Source: JAOUJD01 sp964353935
GTDB lineage: Bacteria > Pseudomonadota > Gammaproteobacteria > Burkholderiales > Burkholderiaceae_F
Direction: 5' to 3'
NCBI GenBank assembly: GCA_964353935.1
Contig: CAYGXL010000142.1
Location: 1 to 6,945 of the forward strand
Length of the DNA: 6,945 nt
The notes under the pieces are model-generated. The model was not told the origin of the DNA. It worked only from the letters and a program-made list of their open reading frames with translations, and searched no databases. Shown in pieces: positions 1-6,294 of the stretch. Each line of letters begins with the position of its first letter. Within the stretch, counting starts at the first letter, position 1. The translations under genes and the position numbers were made by a program.

Positions 1-852
1 GCGTTCCTTCCACTCTTCGGTGGCAACGCGCAGGAACGCCGCAACGTCGTCCGCGCCGATGCGTGGAAGACCGAGATGCTGCCCGGCGGCTTCCAGCGCG
101 GGCAGCGGGGCGTGCGTGTCCAGCGCGGGCGCGAGCGTCTGCTTCGACAGTTTCTCGCCCCGTTCATCGACCACCACCGGGACGTGCAGGTAGCGCGGCT
201 CCCGGAGTCCGAGCACGCGCTGCAGGTAAATCTGCCGCGGCGTGTTGTCGAGCAGGTCCGCCCCGCGGACGACGTCGGTGATGCGCTGGTACGCGTCGTC
301 CACGACGACCGCCAGCTGGTACGCCCACAGCCCGTCCGCGCGCCGGATCACGAAGTCGCCGACGTCGCGCGCGAGTGACTGCGCGTACGGACCGACCGCG
401 CGGTCGACGAAGGACAACGACACATCGGGCACCCGGATGCGCCAGGCGCGAGCGTTCGCCGGCGCGACGGTGGTTGCCGAGCACGTGCCGGGATAGACGC
501 CGTCCGGCCAGCCCGGCCGCGCGGCGATCGCCGCCTCGACGTCCTTGCGCGAACAGGCACAGCCGTACACCAGCCCCTGGCCGGACAGGCGCTGGAACGC
601 GGCTTCGTACGCGTCCGAACGCCGGCTTTGCAGCAGCACCGGTTCGTCGGACTCGAGTCCGCAGGCCGCGAGCTGGCACAGGATCTCCTCGCCGGCTCCC
701 ATGACCTCGCGCGGCGGGTCGAGGTCCTCGATCCGGACGATCCACGATCCGCCGGCCGCGCGCGCATCGAGCCAGCTCGCGAGCGCCGCGACGAGGGAGC
801 CCGCGTGCAGCGGGCCTGTGGGCGAGGGGGCAAACCGGCCCCGGTAGGCCAT
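1..852 (-). CDS. gluQ: Glutamyl-Q tRNA(Asp) synthetase (GluQ-RS), 3' end cut by window edge
   Basis: The product activates glutamate and attaches it to the queuosine base at position 34 of tRNA(Asp), giving glutamyl-queuosine in the cytoplasm. It is a paralogue of the glutamyl-tRNA synthetase catalytic core without the anticodon-binding domain. The reading frame starts at ATG 852-850 and stays open for 284 codons to base 1; the E. coli protein has about 308 residues, so only the C-terminal tail is missing. Seen in the sequence: the class I start RFAPSPTGPLHAGSL at residues 6-20 with the HIGH-like HAGS at 16-19; RIEDLDPPR after it; a zinc-site pattern Cys98-x-Cys100 followed by Tyr120-x3-Cys124, matching the Cys/Cys/Tyr/Cys ligands known for GluQ-RS; and a KMSKS-like KLSKQ at 234-238. 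The zinc pattern and missing anticodon domain favour GluQ over GltX. No clear Shine-Dalgarno sequence precedes the start. It is divergent from the cyclase gene. Confidence 0.95.
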   Translation of the reverse strand, partial: MAYRGRFAPSPTGPLHAGSLVAALASWLDARAAGGSWIVRIEDLDPPREVMGAGEEILCQLAACGLESDEPVLLQSRRSDAYEAAFQRLSGQGLVYGCACSRKDVEAAIAARPGWPDGVYPGTCSATTVAPANARAWRIRVPDVSLSFVDRAVGPYAQSLARDVGDFVIRRADGLWAYQLAVVVDDAYQRITDVVRGADLLDNTPRQIYLQRVLGLREPRYLHVPVVVDERGEKLSKQTLAPALDTHAPLPALEAAGQHLGLPRIGADDVAAFLRVATEEWKER

Positions 853-1094
853 CGATCGGGCTCGGGAGTGGATGGGGCGACGCGGCGGAAGCGCGCGAGG
901 CGCCTCTCGCCCCGTGCCTCCCGTGGCTGCGATTATCCGGGAGGACGCGGAGTTCCGGCTCGAGGCGACGGGTTCCGACAGCCGGTGATTGCTGCGTGCA
1001 TCCGGCGCCAGCTACGATGCGCCCTTGACGTGAAGGCGCAGGCGGTCTCGCCGACAACGCGCTGCGCATCAGAAGCACCTACCGACACGCCACG
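853..1094. promoter_or_regulatory. Divergent intergenic region between gluQ and the diguanylate cyclase gene
   Basis: These 242 bp separate two divergent genes and must hold both promoters unless transcription comes from further away. I see no convincing coding sequence; the frames open here are continuations of non-coding frames across the neighbours. A TTGACG hexamer at 1025-1030 (plus) could be a -35 element for the cyclase but has no good -10 at the usual distance. A GATAAT hexamer on the minus strand (932-937) could be a -10 element for gluQ but lacks a -35. A 10-bp perfect palindrome, GAGGCGCCTC, lies at 897-906 and extends imperfectly to 893-910, without a T-run. Promoter positions remain unassigned. 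Confidence 0.5.
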
Positions 1095-4000
1095 ATGGAG
1101 CCGAGCGGAGCCGTTCCCATTGCGCGAAGAGCGCCGCCGCGATCCATCACGTCCCGGTCGTTCGATCTCCGCGCCGCGTTCGCCGTCGAGCGTCGCCTGC
1201 TGCCGGCGCTGCTGCTGCTCGCGGTCCTGACCACGTTCGTCGCGTTGGGCGCGGGCGCCGGTGCCTGGGCCTTCGCGTGGCTGGCGCTCGCCGCCGTGAA
1301 CGCGGCCGTTCGCTTCATGGTCGCGACCTCGCACGTCGACTCCAGGATCGCCCCGGCGCCGGATTCGACGCCTGGCCGCGCCTATCTCGGCACAGCGATC
1401 GTGGACATCGTGCTCTGGGCCGCGATGTTCGCGCTGGTGCCGAAGCCGGCGATCTTCCTCGGCGGTTCGGGTGCCTACGCCGCGAGCGGCGCCGTGCTGT
1501 TCGGGGCCTTGAGCTACGGCGGCTGGCCGCGGGTCTGGACGCTGTACATCGCGGCGTGGATCGCCATCTCGGCGATCGGCCTGCTGCGCGTGCCCGACCA
1601 CGTCGTGTTCGCGCTCGCGTTTCCGCTCTGGCTGCTCGCCGCGTGGTGGATCGGACGCCAGCAGCCTCTCGCGCGGCACGGCGAGAGGAAACCGCCGACA
1701 ACGCTGGTCAGCAACCCGACGAAGTTCGGCTGGCAGGCCGCGGTTCACGCGATGCCCACGCCAGTCATCGTCGCGCGCGACAACCGCGTCATCGACATCA
1801 ACGGGGCGGCGGGCGAGTTCATCGGCCGCAGCGAGCGGTCCATCGTCGGCAATTCGATCGACCAGTCGATCGTCGCCGAGCCGGCGTCGGCACTCGATCC
1901 GACCAAACACCGGACCGCCGCGAGCGTCGACGTCGAGGTGCGCGCGGCGCACCGCTCGTCGCCCGGTCCGACGTGGAAGGGACGCGTCCGCTTCATGGAA
2001 CCGGGCCGCGCGAGCTCGGTGCTGGTGATCGCGCTGACCGAGGAGAAGAAGCCCGAGCACAAGACGCCGCGCCTGCTAGAGGACGCGCTGCGGCTTGCCG
2101 ACTGGATCGGCGGCCAGCAGGGCCTGCCGTGGTTCCGCGACGAACGCGGCCGCCTCGTCGTGCCGCGCGAATTCCCCGCCGCCGAGGACGGCCGGCTGAT
2201 GGCCGACCCGCACGCGTTCCCGCTGGCCTACCTGATTCCGGAGGCCGACCGCGCGCGCATCAACGGCCAGTACCGCGCGGCGTTGCGGGGTGGCGGCGTG
2301 TTCGACGACTGCATGCAGCTGCGCGACGCGACCGGCGCTCTGCGCAACGTGCGCGTCGTGTGCATGACGCGCGTGCCGCGCGGCTCCGGCGCCGTGCACA
2401 TGATCATCGGCACGATCGCCGAGGCGCGCGCCAGTGCCGCATCCGCGGTCCGCGAGGCCGCCGGCGACCTGCTGGCGCGGCTTCCGGTGCTCGTCTGGAT
2501 CGTCGACGACCAGGGCCGTGTCGTGCACGCCCAGGGCAACGAGCCGCGCCGCTGGGGCGTGCGGGCGGCGCCGAGCCTGCGGCCCCAGTGGGACGAGGCG
2601 TTCGAGTTCAAGCCGGAGTCGCGTCTCGCGGTGATGAACGGCATCCAGAAGGCGTTGCGCGGCGAGGCCGCATTCGATGTCGTCAACGCCCGCACGAGCC
2701 GTTCCGGCGGACGACTCCAGCTGCGCAGCCACTTCATTCCGTACACGGGGGCGAAGAGCAACGCGGTGATGGTCCTCGACACCATCGCCTCGCCGACCGA
2801 ACTGCTCGAGCTCGACAAGCTCAAGCGCAGCAAGGCGCTCTACAAGTCGCTGGTGGAGGCGTCCGCCAGCCTCATCTGGGCCTGCGATCACACGCTGACG
2901 CTGACTTTCATCAGCCGCCGCGCCGCGCGCGAGATCTACGGCTACGAGCCGCGCGACCTGCTGGGCCGCCCGATCGACGTGCTGCTGCCGAAAGACGTCG
3001 AGCAGCCCGCGGTGCAGAACGCGTTCGCGTCGCTGCGTGAGGGCAAGCCGATCCGCGACCTCGAGGCGGTCCACCTCACGCAGGACGGGCGCCGCGTCAT
3101 CGTGTCGATCAGCGCGGTGCCGATGCGCCACCGCGACGGGCGCTTCGCCGGCCTGATCGGCATGAACGCCGACCTCACCGCGCTGAAGTCGCGCGAACGG
3201 CGGCTGTCCGAGGCCTTGCGCGTCGAGCGCACCGTGCTCGACTCCGCCGGGCAGGCGATTGCCGTCGTGAAGCAGGGCTTGGTGCAACGCTGCAACGACG
3301 CGTTCCTGCGCCTGGCCGGCCTGCCGCCCGACGAGCTCGCAAAGGTGCCGGTCGCCGGCACGCTGCTCGAGCAGGAAGACTGGGCCGATGTGACGAGCGC
3401 CGCCGATGAGGCGCGATCGCGCGACCAGGCGGTGGTGCGCGAGCTGCGCGTCAGGCGCGGCACCATCCTCGGCGTGGCCGATGGCGCGTGGTGCCAGGTC
3501 ACGGCGCGCTCCATTGCCGCCGGCGAGTATGTCTTCGTGATCGCGAACATCGACACGCTGAAGCAGCGCGAGGCCAACGCGGTGCACGAAGCGCACCACG
3601 ACGAGCTGACCGGGCTCCCCAACCGCCGCCTGCTGGCGGAGCGCGCCGCGGCGGCGCTGGCCACGTCGGAACTGCGGCAGGTGAGCTGCGCAGTGCTCGC
3701 CATCGACCTCGACGGCTTCAAGGAGATCAACGACCGGCACGGCCACGAAACCGGCGACCGGATGCTGCGCGAGATTGCGGTGCGGCTGACGCGCTTGATG
3801 CGGCCGCAGGACACGGTTGCACGGCGCGGCGGCGACGAGTTCGCCGTGCTGGTGCCCGATGTCGGCTCGATGCTGGAAGTCGAGAAGATCGCCGAGCGGC
3901 TGCTCGGGGCGGTCGCGCAGCCGGCGACGCTCGCCGAAGGCATCGCCGACCTGCGGGTGTCGGCAAGCATCGGCATCGCCCTGGCCCCGGAGCAGGGGCG

Positions 4001-4145
4001 CGACCTCGAGCGGCTGCTGCAGCTGGCGGACCTCGCGATGTACGACGCCAAGCTGAAGGGCAAGAACCGCTACGCCTTCGCGCACGGCGCGAGCATGCCG
4101 GCCAACGTCACGCCGTTAGTGCCGCGCGCGTCGCGGGCTTCCTGA
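1095..4145 (+). CDS. Membrane-anchored multi-PAS diguanylate cyclase (GGDEF)
   Basis: This 1016-residue protein should condense two GTP into cyclic di-GMP at the inner membrane. The N-terminal part has about six hydrophobic segments (roughly 35-55, 57-76, 97-115, 119-139, 146-163, 171-188), which I cannot assign to a named sensor family. Then come five PAS-like modules: about 211-317, a degenerate one about 325-440, about 458-565, a clear one 582-700 (YGYEPRDLLGRP), and 708-823. The GGDEF domain covers about 834-996. It aligns without gaps to PleD: Asp871 and Asp914 for metal, Asn879 and Asp888 for guanine, the motif GGDEF at 912-916, and an inhibitory-site RPQD at 903-906 exactly five residues before GGDEF. 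The enzyme is therefore predicted active and product-inhibited. There is no EAL or HD-GYP domain. ATG 1095 lacks a visible Shine-Dalgarno; the next in-frame ATG (residue 75) would remove the first membrane segments, so 1095 is preferred. Its 3' end overlaps the lysR gene. Confidence 0.93.
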   Translation: MEPSGAVPIARRAPPRSITSRSFDLRAAFAVERRLLPALLLLAVLTTFVALGAGAGAWAFAWLALAAVNAAVRFMVATSHVDSRIAPAPDSTPGRAYLGTAIVDIVLWAAMFALVPKPAIFLGGSGAYAASGAVLFGALSYGGWPRVWTLYIAAWIAISAIGLLRVPDHVVFALAFPLWLLAAWWIGRQQPLARHGERKPPTTLVSNPTKFGWQAAVHAMPTPVIVARDNRVIDINGAAGEFIGRSERSIVGNSIDQSIVAEPASALDPTKHRTAASVDVEVRAAHRSSPGPTWKGRVRFMEPGRASSVLVIALTEEKKPEHKTPRLLEDALRLADWIGGQQGLPWFRDERGRLVVPREFPAAEDGRLMADPHAFPLAYLIPEADRARINGQYRAALRGGGVFDDCMQLRDATGALRNVRVVCMTRVPRGSGAVHMIIGTIAEARASAASAVREAAGDLLARLPVLVWIVDDQGRVVHAQGNEPRRWGVRAAPSLRPQWDEAFEFKPESRLAVMNGIQKALRGEAAFDVVNARTSRSGGRLQLRSHFIPYTGAKSNAVMVLDTIASPTELLELDKLKRSKALYKSLVEASASLIWACDHTLTLTFISRRAAREIYGYEPRDLLGRPIDVLLPKDVEQPAVQNAFASLREGKPIRDLEAVHLTQDGRRVIVSISAVPMRHRDGRFAGLIGMNADLTALKSRERRLSEALRVERTVLDSAGQAIAVVKQGLVQRCNDAFLRLAGLPPDELAKVPVAGTLLEQEDWADVTSAADEARSRDQAVVRELRVRRGTILGVADGAWCQVTARSIAAGEYVFVIANIDTLKQREANAVHEAHHDELTGLPNRRLLAERAAAALATSELRQVSCAVLAIDLDGFKEINDRHGHETGDRMLREIAVRLTRLMRPQDTVARRGGDEFAVLVPDVGSMLEVEKIAERLLGAVAQPATLAEGIADLRVSASIGIALAPEQGRDLERLLQLADLAMYDAKLKGKNRYAFAHGASMPANVTPLVPRASRAS

Positions 4146-5022
4146 GCTCCTCGATCCACCAAGCCACGGCCTTGCCGCGCGCGTCCTGGCGCCAGGCGGC
4201 GTTCAGCGCGCTGCTGCGCCCGCCCTGGTCCGTTTCCATGATCACCAGTTCGCCGCGCGCGACCGCGTCCGCGATGCGTCCGCGCGGCAGGTAGCCGCAG
4301 CCGAGGCCAGCCCTCTGCGCTTCGATCTTGGCGGCCATCGTCGGCACGGTGAGCACGTCGATGGCGCCAGTGAAGCCGGTCGTGCGAGGCGCGAGCTGCC
4401 GCGAGGTGTCGCCGACGACGACCTGGCGGTGCCGGCGGATCTCGGCCGTGACGAGCGGCGACGGCAGCGCCGCAAGCGGGTGGAACGGCGCGACGGCGAA
4501 GACGAGGTCGACCGCGCCGAGCGGCTCCGAGCGGTAGCCGACGCTCAGCCGATGTGGCGCGGGCCCCTCCTCGGACGCGCCGACCGCGACGTCCGCCCGG
4601 CCCGTCAGCAGGGCATCCCAGGTCCCGCCCAGGACCTCTTCCGTCACGCGCACCTGCGTAGGCGCGACTGCGCAGAAGTCGTCCAGCAGCGGCAGGAATC
4701 GATCAAATGGAATGATCGTGTCAAGCGCGATTCGCAATTCGCGCTCCCAGCCGGCGGCCACGCGCTGGACCCGGCGCGCGAGCTCGTCCGCGGCGGCGAT
4801 CAGGTGCCGGCCTTCGCGCAGCAGTTCCTCGCCCGCCGGCGTCAGCCGTGCCCGGTAGCCGGCGCGGTCGAACAGCAGCACGTCCAGGTCCTGCTCGAGC
4901 CGACGCGCGGCATAGGTCACCGCCGACGGCACGCGGCCGAGCTCTTCGGCGGCCGCCGCGAAGCTGCCGCGCCGCGCGATCGCGTCGACCAGTTCGAGCG
5001 ACTCCAGGCTCAGCTTGGCCAT
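4108..5022 (-). CDS. LysR-family transcriptional regulator, YhaJ-like
   Basis: A 304-residue LysR-type regulator of normal family length. Residues about 5-65 form the winged helix-turn-helix (RRGSFAAAAEELGRVPSAVT, then a LEQDLDVLLFDR wing), followed by a linker helix. From about residue 91 to 290 lies the two-lobed effector-binding domain (ELRIALDTIIPFDRFLPLLDDF near its start). From memory, the HTH (GSFAAAAEELGRVPSA), the TEEVLGGTWDALLTGRADVAVG stretch read in parts, and the C-terminal AWRQDARGKA resemble E. coli YhaJ more than other LysR proteins. YhaJ activates yqjF, a doxX-family gene, and lies beside the pirin gene yhaK; here the gene is divergent from pirin and doxX, which supports the assignment. 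By family habit it probably binds the shared 5023-5147 region, activating pirin-doxX and controlling itself; the effector cannot be read from sequence. ATG 5022-5020 has no good Shine-Dalgarno. The 3' end overlaps the cyclase gene by 38 bp. Confidence 0.92.
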   Translation of the reverse strand: MAKLSLESLELVDAIARRGSFAAAAEELGRVPSAVTYAARRLEQDLDVLLFDRAGYRARLTPAGEELLREGRHLIAAADELARRVQRVAAGWERELRIALDTIIPFDRFLPLLDDFCAVAPTQVRVTEEVLGGTWDALLTGRADVAVGASEEGPAPHRLSVGYRSEPLGAVDLVFAVAPFHPLAALPSPLVTAEIRRHRQVVVGDTSRQLAPRTTGFTGAIDVLTVPTMAAKIEAQRAGLGCGYLPRGRIADAVARGELVIMETDQGGRSSALNAAWRQDARGKAVAWWIEELRKPATRAALTA

Positions 5023-5064
5023 CGGAAGCTAAGTGAAAAGATTTGAATGAGATCGTGAGTCTAT

Positions 5065-5120
5065 ACCCGATGTCTTTGGTCGGAATTATCGGCACGCTTC
5101 GGTTCCGGCCACCATCGGGT
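5065..5120. repeat. 8-bp inverted repeat, candidate LysR operator half-sites
   Basis: ACCCGATG at 5065-5072 is the exact reverse complement of CATCGGGT at 5113-5120, with 40 bp between the arms. The pair sits wholly inside the lysR/pirin intergenic region. LysR-type tetramers usually contact two sites several helical turns apart, so the arms could mark the recognition and activation sites. A shorter overlapping pair, CCGAT (5067-5071) and ATCGG (5088-5092), has a 16-bp spacer. In 125 bp of GC-rich DNA an 8-bp match by chance is not very rare, so the role is only suggested. Confidence 0.3.
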
Positions 5121-5134
5121 GAAACGGGACGAAC

Positions 5135-5140
5135 AAGGAG
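5135..5140 (+). promoter_or_regulatory. Ribosome binding site of the pirin gene (decides its start)
   Basis: AAGGAG lies seven bases before ATG 5148. It selects this start over an in-frame ATG at 5043, which would add 35 residues unlike any pirin N-terminus. Confidence 0.85.
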
Positions 5141-5147
5141 CTTCCTC

Positions 5148-5846
5148 ATGCATGCCACCAGGCGCAGCGCCGAACGCGGGTACGCGGATCACGGCTGGCT
5201 GAAGTCGTTTCACAGCTTTTCGTTTGCGGACTACCACGACCCGCGGCACATGGGCTTCGGCCCGCTGCGCGTCATCAACGAGGACCGCGTCGCGCCGGGC
5301 ATGGGGTTCGGCACGCACGGTCACCGCGACATGGAGATCATCAGCTACGTGCTCGACGGCGAACTGGCGCACAAGGACAGCATGGGCAACGGCTCGGTGA
5401 TCCGTCCCGGCGACGTGCAGCGCATGAGCGCGGGCACCGGCGTGCGGCATTCGGAGTTCAACCACTCGGCGACGCAGGTCACGCACTTCCTGCAGATCTG
5501 GATCGAGCCCAGCGTGCAGGGCATCGCGCCGGGCTACGAGGAGAAGCGGTTCGAGGCCGCCGACAAGCGCGGCCGGCTGCGTCTCGTGGCTTCGCCCGAC
5601 GCCGCCGAAGGCTCGGTGACGATCCACCAGGACGCCCGGGTATACGCGGGGCTGTTCGACGGCGACGAGCGTGCGACGCTCGTCGTCGCTCCCGGCCGGC
5701 GCGCCTACGTGCACGTGGCGCGCGGCGAGATCGACGTCGATGGGCAGCGACTGGTCGCGGGCGATGCGGCGATGGTCACGGACGCCGGCCGCATCGAACT
5801 CGCCGGCGGCAGCAGTGCCGAGGTGCTGGCATTCGACCTTCCATGA
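5148..5846 (+). CDS. Pirin family bicupin protein (YhaK-like)
   Basis: A 232-residue pirin, the usual size (E. coli YhaK about 233). The N-terminal cupin spans about residues 15-125 and the C-terminal cupin about 140-230. The four iron-ligand positions known from human pirin (His56, His58, His101, Glu103) are all present here as His57, His59, His101 and Glu103, in GTHGHRDMEIISY and GTGVRHSEFNHS. The N-terminal HGWLKSFHSFSFADYHDPRH is a family hallmark. Some pirins show quercetin 2,3-dioxygenase activity and YhaK was described as redox-sensitive; the physiological substrate of this one is unknown. It should be cytosolic, as no signal peptide is seen. It is divergent from the YhaJ-like regulator and 37 bp ahead of doxX, so it is probably the first gene of a two-gene operon activated by that regulator. 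Confidence 0.93.
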   Translation: MHATRRSAERGYADHGWLKSFHSFSFADYHDPRHMGFGPLRVINEDRVAPGMGFGTHGHRDMEIISYVLDGELAHKDSMGNGSVIRPGDVQRMSAGTGVRHSEFNHSATQVTHFLQIWIEPSVQGIAPGYEEKRFEAADKRGRLRLVASPDAAEGSVTIHQDARVYAGLFDGDERATLVVAPGRRAYVHVARGEIDVDGQRLVAGDAAMVTDAGRIELAGGSSAEVLAFDLP

Positions 5847-5869
5847 CGGCGCTTCACGACAGCAACGAC

Positions 5870-5875
5870 AGGAGA
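5870..5875 (+). promoter_or_regulatory. Ribosome binding site of the doxX-family gene (decides its start)
   Basis: AGGAGA ends eight bases before ATG 5884. It favours this start over the in-frame ATG at 5896, which would be 20 bases away. Confidence 0.8.
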
Positions 5876-5883
5876 AACGGGCA

Positions 5884-6285
5884 ATGAGGACAACGATGAC
5901 CGATGCCTTCGCATTCATCGGCCGCGTGCTGATCGCGGTGATGTTCGTGTACGCCGGCTACGGGAAGATCGGCGGATTCGAGGGCACGGCCGGCTACATC
6001 GCGTCGAAGGGACTGCCGCTGTCGCAGCTTCTGGCGGCGGGCACCATCGCGCTCGAGATCGTCGCCGGCGTGATGCTGGTCGCCGGCTGGAAGGCGCGCT
6101 GGGCCGCGCTTGCGCTGGCGCTGTTCACCGTCGCGGCGAGCCTGCTGTTCCACAACTTCTGGGGCTATCCGGCGGACCAGTTCCGCACGCAGCAGCTGTT
6201 CTTCCTGAAGAACATGGCAATCACGGGAGGCCTGCTGATGATCGTGGCGTTCGGCGCCGGACGCTGGAGCCTCGACCGGCGCTGA
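5884..6285 (+). CDS. DoxX family membrane protein (YqjF-like)
   Basis: A 133-residue integral inner-membrane protein with four predicted membrane helices at about 9-27, 46-67, 72-92 and 106-124. Family features are seen: GRVLIAVMFVYAGYGKIGGF in the first helix, a buried acidic residue in the second (Glu58 in IALEIVAGVML), LLFHNFW ending the third, and FFLKNMAITGGLL in the fourth. These places, and the final SLDR, resemble E. coli YqjF. DoxX proteins are often labelled quinol oxidase subunits after the archaeal terminal oxidase DoxD/DoxA, but no catalytic residues are established for this branch and the function is best left as redox-linked and unknown. It follows pirin by 37 bp with its own strong ribosome binding site, so co-transcription is likely. 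It is convergent with the esterase gene, with only 9 bp between the stop codons. Confidence 0.9.
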   Translation: MRTTMTDAFAFIGRVLIAVMFVYAGYGKIGGFEGTAGYIASKGLPLSQLLAAGTIALEIVAGVMLVAGWKARWAALALALFTVAASLLFHNFWGYPADQFRTQQLFFLKNMAITGGLLMIVAFGAGRWSLDRR

Positions 6286-6294
6286 GCCGCGGGG

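Larger units (their letters stand above)
5023..5147. promoter_or_regulatory. Divergent lysR / pirin-doxX control region
   Basis: This 125-bp region separates the start of the lysR-type gene from the pirin start, the classic place for LysR-family operators. Its lysR-proximal half (about 5028-5090) is visibly richer in A and T than any gene in the window. On the minus strand TATAGA (5065-5060) is a plausible -10 for lysR, about 37 bases ahead of its ATG, but no -35 fits. On the plus strand I find no strong -35/-10 pair for pirin-doxX, as expected of an activator-dependent promoter. Several TCGG/CCGA units and one longer inverted repeat lie between 5065 and 5120. The operator assignment is inference from gene arrangement. 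Confidence 0.6.

Noticed and set aside
1025..1053. TTGACG as a sigma-70 promoter for the cyclase
   Set aside because: No acceptable -10 hexamer follows at 16-18 bp; left as a remark in the intergenic entry rather than a promoter call.
164..1078. A 304-codon minus-strand frame overlapping gluQ in another frame
   Set aside because: The gluQ frame has every synthetase motif on the same strand; this one is Arg/Ala-rich with no family resemblance.
933..2060. A 375-codon minus-strand frame over the intergenic region and the cyclase N-terminus
   Set aside because: Arg/Asp-rich low-complexity translation with no recognisable motif, opposite a well-supported gene.
2076..4085. A 669-codon open frame antisense to the cyclase gene
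   Set aside because: Its codons' first bases pair with the wobble bases of the cyclase gene, the usual cause of long open antisense frames in GC-rich DNA. The translation is a His/Arg/Asp/Val-rich string with no domain, while the plus strand carries clear PAS and GGDEF motifs.
5043..5147. A 35-residue N-terminal extension of the pirin protein from ATG 5043
   Set aside because: AAGGAG seven bases before ATG 5148 and the standard pirin length and N-terminus support 5148; the extension would also fill the divergent promoter region.
5671..5883. A 71-residue N-terminal extension of the DoxX protein from 5671
   Set aside because: It lies inside the pirin gene in another frame and is Arg/Ser-rich; the DoxX family starts near the first membrane helix, and AGGAGA sits before ATG 5884.
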